Below, in pieces: positions 25,897 through 32,532 of a DNA stretch of 43,685 nt. A model generated the notes under the pieces. That model was not told where the DNA came from, did not search any database, and was given only the letters and a program-made list of their open reading frames with translations. How positions within the stretch are numbered: position 1 is the first letter of the stretch; the number at the start of each line of letters is the position of its first letter. Made by a program: the position numbers and the translations under genes. Where the stretch lies: positions 1 through 43,685 of the forward strand of contig CALJCO010000002.1 in NCBI GenBank assembly GCA_938023905.1. The letters are read 5' to 3'. This DNA is from an uncultured Collinsella sp. (GTDB taxonomy: Bacteria; Actinomycetota; Coriobacteriia; Coriobacteriales; Coriobacteriaceae).

Positions 25897-26949
25897 ATGA
25901 ATCCCAGGACTAAATCTCAGGACATTCGCGACTTGAGCCAAAACGATATTCGCGAGCTTGTGGCCGAACTTGGCCAGCCCGCCTTCCGCGCGAAGCAGCT
26001 CATCGAATGGGTCTTTGAGAAGAACGTTTGTTCGTTTGACGATATGACTAACCTTCCCAAGGCTTTCCGCGAGCAGCTTAAAGAGGCTTTTGCCTTTGAC
26101 ACGCCGACTGAACTCACCAAGCAGGTTTCTAAAGATGGCTCTCGCAAGTATCTGCTCGAGTACCACGACGGCATTTCCGTCGAGACCGTCGGTATGCCCC
26201 GTCGTAACAAGCTTTCTGTCTGCGTTTCCACCCAGGCAGGCTGTGGCATGGGCTGCGCCTTTTGCGCTACTGGTCTCAACGGCCTCAAGCGCTCTCTGAC
26301 CGCTCAAGAGATCGTCGACCAGGTACTTCATGTATCCAACGACTTTGGCGAGCGTGCCACGAGCGTTGTCTTCATGGGCCAGGGCGAGCCGTTTGCCAAC
26401 TACGACGAGGTTCTCAAGGCATTGCGTATCCTCAACGACCCCGATGGTATCGGTATCGGCGCTCGTCACCTCACCGTCTCTACCAGCGGCGTTATTCCCG
26501 GTATTCGCAAATTTGCCGACATCCCCGAGCAGTTCACGCTTGCCGTTTCCCTGCATTCCGCCATCCAGTCGACGCGCAATAAGCTCATGCCCGGTGTTAA
26601 GAAGTACACGCTGCTTCGCCTTCACGAAGCGCTTCAGCTCTACACCGAGAAGACTGGCCGCCGCCCGACCTATGAGTATGCCATGATCGAAGGCGTCAAC
26701 GATACGAATCCCGAGATGCAGGCGCTCTGCGACTTTTGCGAGGGAACGCTGTGCCACGTTAATCTAATTCAGCTTAACGACATCGAGGGCAGCCCGCTCA
26801 AGCCGTCGCCGATTCATAAGGTTGAGGATCTTCAGCGTCGTCTTGAGTCCCGTGGCATCGAGACCACGATTCGTAACTCCCGTGGTAACGATATTGACGC
26901 CGCTTGCGGACAGCTGAAGCAGCGCTTTAAAGTTCAGAAAAACGCATAG
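25897..26949 (+). CDS. rlmN: 23S rRNA/tRNA adenine C2-methyltransferase (RlmN)
   Basis: Radical SAM enzyme that methylates A2503 of 23S rRNA and, in some bacteria, A37 of tRNAs. The Fe-S motif Cys116-x3-Cys120-x2-Cys123 lies in 'QAGCGMGCAFCATG'. 'VVFMGQGEPFANYDEV', 'TVSTSGVIPGI' and 'AVSLHSA' are family motifs, and the catalytic C-terminal Cys337 is in 'DIDAACGQL'. 350 residues, standard. GAAAGG lies five bases before the ATG. It is divergent from ddl. Codon choice is visibly richer in T-ending codons (GTT, CTT, CGT) than in its neighbours. It stands alone and ends in a strong terminator. Confidence 0.97.
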   Translation: MNPRTKSQDIRDLSQNDIRELVAELGQPAFRAKQLIEWVFEKNVCSFDDMTNLPKAFREQLKEAFAFDTPTELTKQVSKDGSRKYLLEYHDGISVETVGMPRRNKLSVCVSTQAGCGMGCAFCATGLNGLKRSLTAQEIVDQVLHVSNDFGERATSVVFMGQGEPFANYDEVLKALRILNDPDGIGIGARHLTVSTSGVIPGIRKFADIPEQFTLAVSLHSAIQSTRNKLMPGVKKYTLLRLHEALQLYTEKTGRRPTYEYAMIEGVNDTNPEMQALCDFCEGTLCHVNLIQLNDIEGSPLKPSPIHKVEDLQRRLESRGIETTIRNSRGNDIDAACGQLKQRFKVQKNA

Positions 26950-26967
26950 GGGAGTCGCACCCCAAAA

Positions 26968-26983
26968 CGTTTCATGTGAAACA
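26968..26983. promoter_or_regulatory. Degenerate parS-like site
   Basis: CGTTTCATGTGAAACA differs from the parS consensus TGTTTCACGTGAAACA at two positions. It lies 18 bases after rlmN, immediately before its terminator hairpin. Binding is uncertain. Confidence 0.5.
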
Positions 26984-26986
26984 TCG

Positions 26987-27031
26987 AACGACCCCGGTTG
27001 CAGGATATGCAACCGGGGTCGTTTCATTTAT
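26987..27031 (+). terminator. Terminator of rlmN
   Basis: A 16-bp perfect stem, AACGACCCCGGTTGCA (26987-27002) with 27008-27023, has a five-base loop and a T-rich tail. Confidence 0.9.
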
Positions 27032-27085
27032 TGACCTTAATTTTGAATCAGCTGCTACTGGTCCCATTTTTACGGCCAAAATAAG

Positions 27086-27117
27086 GGGTCCTTGTCTCGT
27101 GAATCAGACAAGGACCC
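27086..27117 (-). terminator. Terminator after the parAB transcript
   Basis: A 12-bp perfect stem, GGGTCCTTGTCT with AGACAAGGACCC, has an eight-base loop; on the minus strand it is followed by CCTTATTTT. It lies 30 bases beyond the stop of the small gene after parB. Confidence 0.7.
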
Positions 27118-27139
27118 ATCAAAATATGCTAAGTAATTG

Positions 27140-27151
27140 TTAGGTACCTAA
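27140..27151. repeat. 12-bp palindrome TTAGGTACCTAA (copy 1)
   Basis: Perfect palindrome overlapping the stop codon of the small gene after parB. An identical copy, sharing 13 bases with the flank, is at 30644-30655. Confidence 0.8.
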
Positions 27152-27402
27152 TAGCCTACATTTTCCCATTGGTTACTAACCCAACCTTGATTAATCTTAG
27201 GATTTTTCGTTACCTGAGCAGTTCGCATGGCAACATCTTCTGTCATAACATCCATTTTCTTCTTGGATGTATCAACGATATCTTGCGCGCCACGAAGCAA
27301 ACGGCCTCGAAGTTCATCGTCTGTCGCGATCTTATAACCAGCAAAGGCACCAGCCGCGACAGTCGTCGCCAATGCAATCGCAGTAAAAATCTTATTCCTC
27401 AT
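27148..27402 (-). CDS. Small membrane-anchored protein after parB (YtxH-like)
   Basis: 84 residues from the ATG at 27402. One N-terminal membrane segment ('IFTAIALATTVAAGAFAGYKI') is followed by a charged soluble part ('ELRGRLLRGAQDIVDTSKKKMDVM'). The size and layout recall YtxH-type small proteins, but similarity is loose. AAGGAGG lies five bases before the ATG and is inside parB, whose 3' end it overlaps by 11 bases, so it is tightly coupled to chromosome-segregation genes. The predicted anchor would put it at the membrane. Function unknown. Confidence 0.75.
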   Translation of the reverse strand: MRNKIFTAIALATTVAAGAFAGYKIATDDELRGRLLRGAQDIVDTSKKKMDVMTEDVAMRTAQVTKNPKINQGWVSNQWENVGY

Positions 27403-28297
27403 CTTGGCCTCCTTGATCAAACTGAATCATTTCACCAAGAATACGAGAGAGCTCTTCCTCGTCTTTAAACTCAATCTCAATCTTATTCTTTCCACGCGAG
27501 CTCTTCACACGCACGTTGGTATTAAATACCTGACGAAGTACACGCGCAGCCTTTTTAAAAGACTGAGGCGTTGCAGGCCGCGGCGTCTTAGGTGTCTCTC
27601 CGGCAGAAAACAATGGAGCAAGATTTTCTGTCGCTCTCACGGAAAGGCCCTCCGCAACAACCTTCTCTGCAAGTCGAATTCGAGCATCCTCATAGGGAAC
27701 TGCAAGAATCGCACGTGCGTGACCAGCAGTAAGTTTACCCTCAAAAATCATCTGCTGAACTACTTCGGGGAGATCGAGAAGGCGCAGCGAGTTTGTAATT
27801 GCAGAGCGTGACTTGCTTACGGCCTTCGACAATGCCTCCTGGGTCATACCGCTAGCATCGATGAGCTGGCGATAGCCCTTAGCCTCTTCGACGGGATTCA
27901 GATCAGAACGCTGAAGGTTTTCGATAAGAGCAAGAGCCAGCATCTCTTCATCATTAACATCTTTAATGATGACAGGCAGTTCCTCAAGACCAGCAAGCTT
28001 TGACGCCTGGTAACGACGCTCACCAGCGATGATCTCATAACCGTTTCCATGCTTGCGAACCAAGAGCGGCTGCAAAACGCCATGTTCTTGGATTGACTCG
28101 CTCAACTCGCGAAGTTCAGTTTCATTAAAGTGAATTCGCGGTTGATTAGGGTTGGGAACGATATCCTCAATAGGTAGCTTTGTTTCAGATGCGGCATTTG
28201 AAGCAGATGCAGCAGAACCACCGGTCTCATACTCAGCCTCTGAGACCAAAGCATTGAGTCCGCGTCCCAATCCACCACGTTTCTTTGCACTAGGCAC
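27392..28297 (-). CDS. parB: Chromosome-partitioning protein ParB
   Basis: 301-residue ParB/Spo0J, which binds parS, loads as a CTP-dependent clamp and works with ParA and SMC in segregation. The N-terminus 'GLGRGLNALVSE' is the usual ParA-interacting region. The CTP-binding motif reads 'GERRYQA', with Gln where Arg is common; the preceding GERR is intact. The helix-turn-helix is 'MTQEALSKAVSKSRSAITNSLRLLDLP', and a C-terminal dimerisation region follows a Pro/Thr linker. GTG start with GAGGTGAT five bases upstream, overlapping parA by eight bases. Confidence 0.95.
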   Translation of the reverse strand: MPSAKKRGGLGRGLNALVSEAEYETGGSAASASNAASETKLPIEDIVPNPNQPRIHFNETELRELSESIQEHGVLQPLLVRKHGNGYEIIAGERRYQASKLAGLEELPVIIKDVNDEEMLALALIENLQRSDLNPVEEAKGYRQLIDASGMTQEALSKAVSKSRSAITNSLRLLDLPEVVQQMIFEGKLTAGHARAILAVPYEDARIRLAEKVVAEGLSVRATENLAPLFSAGETPKTPRPATPQSFKKAARVLRQVFNTNVRVKSSRGKNKIEIEFKDEEELSRILGEMIQFDQGGQDEE

Positions 28298-29090
28298 GCT
28301 TGATCACCTCTTTTGCAAGGTTCATATACGCTTTTGCACCCTTGTTTTGAGGTGCATAGGTAATTATCGGTTCTCCAAAAGACGGAGCTTCAGAGATTTT
28401 AACCGTACGGGGAATCAGCGTCTTAAACGCCTTATCACCAAAGTACGATTGAACTTCCTCAACAACCTGATTCGACAAAGAAGTACGTGAGTCATACATG
28501 GTCATAAGCACGCCATAGGTGTCTAAGCCCTTGTTCAGACGTGATTTGACCATCTTCATTGACTCAAGCAGCTTCGTAACGCCCTCGAGTGCGTAATACT
28601 CACACTGGATTGGAATCAAAACGCTATCTGCTGCGGTCAGGGCATTGATAGTAAGCAGGCCGAGCGAAGGAGGACAGTCAATGAAAATAAAATCGAACTC
28701 GTCCTGAATCGGCTCAAGCAAATCTTTGAGGCGGGTTTCACGAGCAATTGCGCTTACGAGCTCAATTTCGGCACCTGCAAGCTGAATCGTAGCTGGAATT
28801 ACGAATACCTTTTTGCAATTTGTATCAAGAACAAGCGATTCTGCCGGCACATCATTCAACAATGCATCATAGATGCAGTGATCAAGGTCTTCTTTTTCAA
28901 TTCCAAATCCACTGGTACTGTTTCCCTGCGGATCAAAATCGACAATCAGTGTCTTACGACCCTGCTCACCCAGTGCTGCTGCAAGGTTTACAGCCGTCGT
29001 TGACTTACCGACGCCGCCTTTTTGATTGATGATTGCAATGATACGCGTGTCTTTTGCGTTCTTAGAACGCTTAACGTCGCGAAATCCCAC
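28290..29090 (-). CDS. parA: Chromosome-partitioning ATPase ParA (Soj)
   Basis: 266-residue Walker-type ATPase. The deviant Walker A 'NQKGGVGKSTTAVN' with both lysines, 'LIVDFDPQGNSTSG' and 'FIFIDCPPSLGLLT' are diagnostic. It forms ATP-dependent DNA-bound dimers that move ParB-parS complexes. GTG start with AGGAGG four bases upstream. Three parS sites lie just upstream, between it and rsmG, so ParB binding may also affect its promoter. Confidence 0.96.
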   Translation of the reverse strand: MGFRDVKRSKNAKDTRIIAIINQKGGVGKSTTAVNLAAALGEQGRKTLIVDFDPQGNSTSGFGIEKEDLDHCIYDALLNDVPAESLVLDTNCKKVFVIPATIQLAGAEIELVSAIARETRLKDLLEPIQDEFDFIFIDCPPSLGLLTINALTAADSVLIPIQCEYYALEGVTKLLESMKMVKSRLNKGLDTYGVLMTMYDSRTSLSNQVVEEVQSYFGDKAFKTLIPRTVKISEAPSFGEPIITYAPQNKGAKAYMNLAKEVIKRA

Positions 29091-29129
29091 GGTCCCTCCT
29101 GGTGTGTATTAAAGCTGTCAAACGGAGGA

Positions 29130-29145
29130 TGTTTCACGTGAAACA
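29130..29145. promoter_or_regulatory. parS site 1
   Basis: TGTTTCACGTGAAACA, a perfect match to the bacterial parS consensus, 39 bases upstream of the parA start. Confidence 0.95.
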
Positions 29146-29168
29146 TTCCGATTCGATATCAACCGCCA

Positions 29169-29184
29169 TGTCTCACGTGAAACA
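29169..29184. promoter_or_regulatory. parS site 2
   Basis: TGTCTCACGTGAAACA, one mismatch to the consensus. Centre to centre it is 39 bp from each neighbouring site. Confidence 0.9.
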
Positions 29185-29207
29185 CTGCAAGTTGTTAGTA
29201 TCCATTA

Positions 29208-29223
29208 TGTTTCACGTGAAACA
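29208..29223. promoter_or_regulatory. parS site 3
   Basis: TGTTTCACGTGAAACA, a perfect consensus site ending one base from the rsmG stop codon. The three sites are evenly spaced at 39 bp. Confidence 0.95.
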
Positions 29224-29224
29224 T

Positions 29225-29962
29225 CTAGGCAAGCGGATTCTTCTTAGCCATGCCATTTGCACGAGGCAATGAAACGGATGCTGGATGACTCTTCTTGAGA
29301 ACAATGAACTCCCTGTGGCCCAAGCCCTCAGGCAAATCGATTGCGTCATTAAGAAGCAAAGTGAAGCCGCAAATCTTAGCTGCCGACATACCGGAAACTA
29401 GCTCCTCATCCGAAGGATTACCCTTGGTGATAACAAATAGACCTCCATCCTTGAGGAACGGAGCCGCATACTCAACAAGAATCGGTAGAGCGGCAAGTGC
29501 GCGGGCGGTTACGACAGAAAACTGCTTCTTATGGCTTCGAGCATATTCTTCAAGGCGATCATGAATCGCATGAGCATGTTTCAACCCAAGAGCATGAACA
29601 AAAGAATTGACGGCATCAACCTTCTTACCAACAGAGTCAATATAAGTAGTTTTACGATGCGTGGCTATGGTTAACGGAATACCAGGGAAGCCCGCACCTG
29701 TACCCATATCGAGCAAAGCTCCCTCAGGAGCCTTATTGATATAGGGGAGCAAAACAAGTGAGTCGAGGATATGAAGTACCGCAGCATCTTCTACGTTAAG
29801 AATACGGGTGAGATTAGTTGTCTCATTTGTTTCCAGAACCAAATCCAAATGCTGAATACATTTCCTCAGCTCAACATCAGATACGCTCAAGGAATACTCT
29901 TTGCAATAGGAAGATAGACGAGTCAACATCTCGTCAGCTTGCTGATCAGTAAGCACTAACAA
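29225..29962 (-). CDS. rsmG: 16S rRNA m7G527 methyltransferase RsmG
   Basis: SAM-dependent methyltransferase acting on G527 of 16S rRNA. 'LLDMGTGAGFPGIPLTIA' is the SAM-binding motif I; 'VTARALAALPILVEY' and 'FVITKG' are family motifs. A possible TTG start at 30010 would begin within the jag terminator. AAAGGAG followed by six bases and TTG at 29962 is better and gives 245 residues, close to the Gram-positive length (GTG at 29956 is another option). Loss of this enzyme gives low-level streptomycin resistance in other bacteria. Confidence 0.93.
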   Translation of the reverse strand: MLVLTDQQADEMLTRLSSYCKEYSLSVSDVELRKCIQHLDLVLETNETTNLTRILNVEDAAVLHILDSLVLLPYINKAPEGALLDMGTGAGFPGIPLTIATHRKTTYIDSVGKKVDAVNSFVHALGLKHAHAIHDRLEEYARSHKKQFSVVTARALAALPILVEYAAPFLKDGGLFVITKGNPSDEELVSGMSAAKICGFTLLLNDAIDLPEGLGHREFIVLKKSHPASVSLPRANGMAKKNPLA

Positions 29963-30008
29963 CGAAAGCTCCTTTCTGACAAAAATCAGTGTATCGAGAA
30001 CTTTTGAC

Positions 30009-30040
30009 AAAAAAAGGGGACGTGGAAACCACGTCCCCTT
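30009..30040 (-). terminator. Terminator after jag
   Basis: On the minus strand a 12-bp perfect stem, AAGGGGACGTGG with CCACGTCCCCTT, has a TTT loop and a run of T. It separates the rpmH-to-jag transcript from rsmG-parAB. Confidence 0.92.
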
Positions 30041-30058
30041 AGCATAAGCTCGAGCAGA

Positions 30059-30628
30059 TTATCGAGCAACAATCACCACATGGCGATCAGGGTCAGAACC
30101 CTCAGAATGAGTATCGACGGCATCATTGCCACGAAGTGCAATGTGAACCAGTCGACGCTCATAGGCATTCATGGGCGGAAGCGAAACACTCTTATGAGTG
30201 CGGATGGCACGCTCGGCTGCAGACTGTGCCATGGAGGCAACCTTGTCCTGACGGCGGCTCTTGTATCCCTCGACGTCCACTACAACCGGATACCTAAAGC
30301 CAAGCTTGCGGCTCACCAGCAATGAGAACATAACCTGAAGGGCATCAAGGGTGCGACCATGACGGCCAATGAGAACAGCAAGGTCGGGAGCCGTTACATC
30401 CAGAATCAGCTCACCCTCGTCGCCCTCATACTCATCGATAGGAGAGTTGGCGGCATCGAAGTGCGAAAGGATGGAACGCAGGATGGAAATCGCGACATCG
30501 GCAATGGTGTCGAGCTCCTCGTCGGTCAGCTCTTCACCGGCCTTGTAGCGCTGTGCAATCTCGGGATAATCGCCCGCGACCTGCGGGGCAACCTCCTCAA
30601 GCATATCCTCGATGATCTCTTCAGACAT
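30059..30628 (-). CDS. jag: Jag/KhpB RNA-binding protein
   Basis: 189-residue RNA-binding protein with a KH domain ('LAVLIGRHGRTLDALQVMFSLL') and a C-terminal R3H domain ('MNAYERRLVHIALRGNDAVDTHSEG'). In Gram-positive bacteria KhpB works with KhpA and affects cell elongation and division. The N-terminus is acidic and lacks the separate Jag_N domain of firmicute versions as far as I can see. GGAG six bases before the ATG at 30628 fixes the start. It follows yidC in the same transcript, and a 12-bp palindrome lies just before its ribosome-binding site. Confidence 0.92.
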   Translation of the reverse strand: MSEEIIEDMLEEVAPQVAGDYPEIAQRYKAGEELTDEELDTIADVAISILRSILSHFDAANSPIDEYEGDEGELILDVTAPDLAVLIGRHGRTLDALQVMFSLLVSRKLGFRYPVVVDVEGYKSRRQDKVASMAQSAAERAIRTHKSVSLPPMNAYERRLVHIALRGNDAVDTHSEGSDPDRHVVIVAR

Positions 30629-30643
30629 AACGTACTCCAAAAG

Positions 30644-30655
30644 TTAGGTACCTAA
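30644..30655. repeat. 12-bp palindrome TTAGGTACCTAA (copy 2)
   Basis: Identical to 27140-27151, placed in the yidC-jag gap about ten bases upstream of the jag Shine-Dalgarno. Confidence 0.8.
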
Positions 30656-30672
30656 ATAAGATTGATATCCCG

Positions 30673-31443
30673 CTACTTCTTCTTGTGCGGGCGCGGCTTC
30701 TTCTCGCGACGAGTGACCTCAACCTGCAGCGGCGCGTTCTTAAGGCGCTCCTCCTCATCGGCCTTCGCCTTGTCGATGACCTTCTGCGTCACAAAAATCT
30801 GCTGGATAACCTGCCAAGCAGACGAGACGTCGTAGTACAGCAGAACACCAACGGGAAGGCTCCAGCCCATCCAAAGCATCATGACCGTCATGACAACGGC
30901 CATCATACGCATGCTCTGAGCCTGCTGGCCGGTCTGGTTGCGCGACATATAGAGCTGCGGAATCAGGGTCAGGACAGCGAACAGGATCAGGCAGACCAGC
31001 GCAGGCAGCGCGACCATAAAGCCATCGGCAAAGGAGGCACTCGGCGTGGTCGTCAGGTCGGGCAGAATATTAAAGAACGAGAACGTGCCGTCGTTAAAGT
31101 AGTCCGGCAGGTTACGCAGCAGCGTAAATAGGGCGAACAGGACAGGCATCTGAATCAACAGCGGCAGACAACCAGCCATCGGGTTGAACTTGTTCTCGCT
31201 GTAGAACTTCTGCATTTCCTCGGCCTGACGCTGGGGATCGTCGGCATAGCGCTCCTGGATCTCGAGCATCTTGGGCTGCAGCACCTGCATGCGTGCCGTC
31301 GACTTAGTCGACTTGAGCATAAGCGGCGTCAGCAGCAGACGGATGATGACCACCAGGATGATGATGGACAGGCCCCAGTCGACCGCAAAGGTCTGGATGA
31401 GCTTGAGCAGCTCGAAAAGGATGTTAACGATCCAATCCCACAT
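30673..31443 (-). CDS. yidC: Membrane protein insertase YidC/Oxa1
   Basis: 256-residue insertase of the short Gram-positive/actinobacterial type that inserts membrane proteins alone or with SecYEG. Five hydrophobic segments are visible. The conserved Arg of the hydrophilic groove is in 'VVIIRLLLTPLM'. 'CLPLLIQMPVLFALFTLLRN' is a family motif, and the C-terminal tail is basic. The first segment carries no lipobox. GGAGG lies nine bases before the ATG. Confidence 0.96.
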   Translation of the reverse strand: MWDWIVNILFELLKLIQTFAVDWGLSIIILVVIIRLLLTPLMLKSTKSTARMQVLQPKMLEIQERYADDPQRQAEEMQKFYSENKFNPMAGCLPLLIQMPVLFALFTLLRNLPDYFNDGTFSFFNILPDLTTTPSASFADGFMVALPALVCLILFAVLTLIPQLYMSRNQTGQQAQSMRMMAVVMTVMMLWMGWSLPVGVLLYYDVSSAWQVIQQIFVTQKVIDKAKADEEERLKNAPLQVEVTRREKKPRPHKKK

Positions 31444-31472
31444 GTAAGTTTTCCTCCGATAGCGAGTGCCCG

Positions 31473-31697
31473 CTAGGGCACAGGGTCATAACCGCCGACG
31501 TGCAGGGGATTGCAGCGAGCGATGCGCCTCACGGCAAGCCAGCAGCCTCTCAAAACACCGTACTTCTCAATCGCCTGGACGGCGTATTGCGAGCACGTTG
31601 GGTAATAAATGCAGGCGTCAGGCAATAAGGGCGAAATAACCTGTTGATATATGCGAATAGGAGCGATGGCAACACGTCGCAAAACGTGATTGCTCAT
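31473..31697 (-). CDS. yidD: Membrane protein insertion factor YidD
   Basis: 74-residue YidD. 'IYQQVISPLLPDACIYYPTCSQYAVQAI' and 'RIARCNPLHVGGYDPVP' are the family signatures. It is thought to help YidC-dependent insertion at the inner face of the membrane. The start overlaps the rnpA stop codon (ATGA). Confidence 0.95.
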   Translation of the reverse strand: MSNHVLRRVAIAPIRIYQQVISPLLPDACIYYPTCSQYAVQAIEKYGVLRGCWLAVRRIARCNPLHVGGYDPVP

Positions 31698-32032
31698 CGC
31701 TCCTCCCCGGCAACGCCGGCGCGTTTCATAAGCGAACGCAATGCATTGTCCATCTCCTGAGGCGAAGAAACCCTCGTCTTGGGAGTTGCGAACAAGATGA
31801 TGTCATAACCCGCAACGGGAAATCCACAGCTGCGGGCGGCCTCGCGCATCACACGCTTAGAACGGTTGCGCACGACAGCACAACCGAGCCGTTTAGCACC
31901 AACGAAGGCGACCCTTCCGGAGTCGCCTTCGCCAACCGATTCACATATGGTCATTCGAATCAGAGGGTGATTGAAACGACGCCCCTGACTGAACACATGC
32001 TCGAAATCTAGCCGAGACTTAATAGTCTTCAT
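31694..32032 (-). CDS. rnpA: Ribonuclease P protein component
   Basis: 112-residue protein subunit of RNase P, which matures tRNA 5' ends. The conserved signature is 'RVAFVGAKRLGCAVVRNRSKRVMREAAR', close to the usual RNRxKR core. It begins 20 bases after rpmH and overlaps yidD by four bases. Confidence 0.96.
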   Translation of the reverse strand: MKTIKSRLDFEHVFSQGRRFNHPLIRMTICESVGEGDSGRVAFVGAKRLGCAVVRNRSKRVMREAARSCGFPVAGYDIILFATPKTRVSSPQEMDNALRSLMKRAGVAGEER

Positions 32033-32052
32033 GCGAGATGTGTGTATCGCTG

Positions 32053-32187
32053 CTAGACAGTGAGACGCTTGCGGCCCTTGGCGCGACGACGGGCGAGCAC
32101 GGCACGACCACCCTTAGTGGCCATACGGGCACGGAAGCCATGGGTCTTGGCGCGCTTACGCTTATTAGGCTGATACGTACGCTTCAT
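32053..32187 (-). CDS. rpmH: Ribosomal protein bL34
   Basis: 44 residues, almost all basic: 'MKRTYQPNKRKRAKTHGFR', then 'RARMATKGGRAVLARRRAKG'. GGAGG eight bases before the ATG at 32187 rules out the longer in-frame start at 32247. First gene of the leftward origin transcript. Confidence 0.97.
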   Translation of the reverse strand: MKRTYQPNKRKRAKTHGFRARMATKGGRAVLARRRAKGRKRLTV

Positions 32188-32259
32188 CTTAAGTTCCTCC
32201 TGCTGCATTTCGAGTGTCCGCGGGGGCGCGGACGCAGATATAGACACGTGAGCTTGAAG

Positions 32260-32289
32260 ATTGTAGGGAAATCAATGTTCAAATGTCAA
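32260..32289 (-). promoter_or_regulatory. Sigma-A promoter of the rpmH operon
   Basis: On the minus strand TTGACA (32289-32284), an 18-bp spacer and TACAAT (32265-32260). Perfect -35, near-consensus -10, about 73 bases before the rpmH start. Confidence 0.8.
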
Positions 32290-32379
32290 GAAATCAAAGG
32301 TAAAAGGTTGCGCAGTTCACACGGTTCCCCCATAAGCCGAGCTCGATTTAGCGGTGCATGGCAACTTTTCACGATATTT

Positions 32380-32480
32380 CATCGAGTTTTCAACAGGTCA
32401 TGTTGGCAATGTTGAGAACTTTTCGTCCGTTTTCCAAAGTTTTCAACAGGTTTTGAAAAGTTGTCGAAAGATGAGAAACA
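32380..32480. other. Candidate oriC part 1: variant DnaA-box cluster
   Basis: The divergent gap between rpmH and the HATPase gene holds GTTTTCAACAGG at 32386-32397 and 32439-32450, with TGTTGAGAA (inverse orientation, one mismatch) at 32410-32418. These resemble DnaA boxes but differ from TTATCCACA at two positions. No gene lies in the gap. Confidence 0.6.
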
Positions 32481-32532
32481 TTGCACGGTGAGCTACTATT
32501 TGTTCGAAACCTTTTGAAAGATTGCGAGCGGC

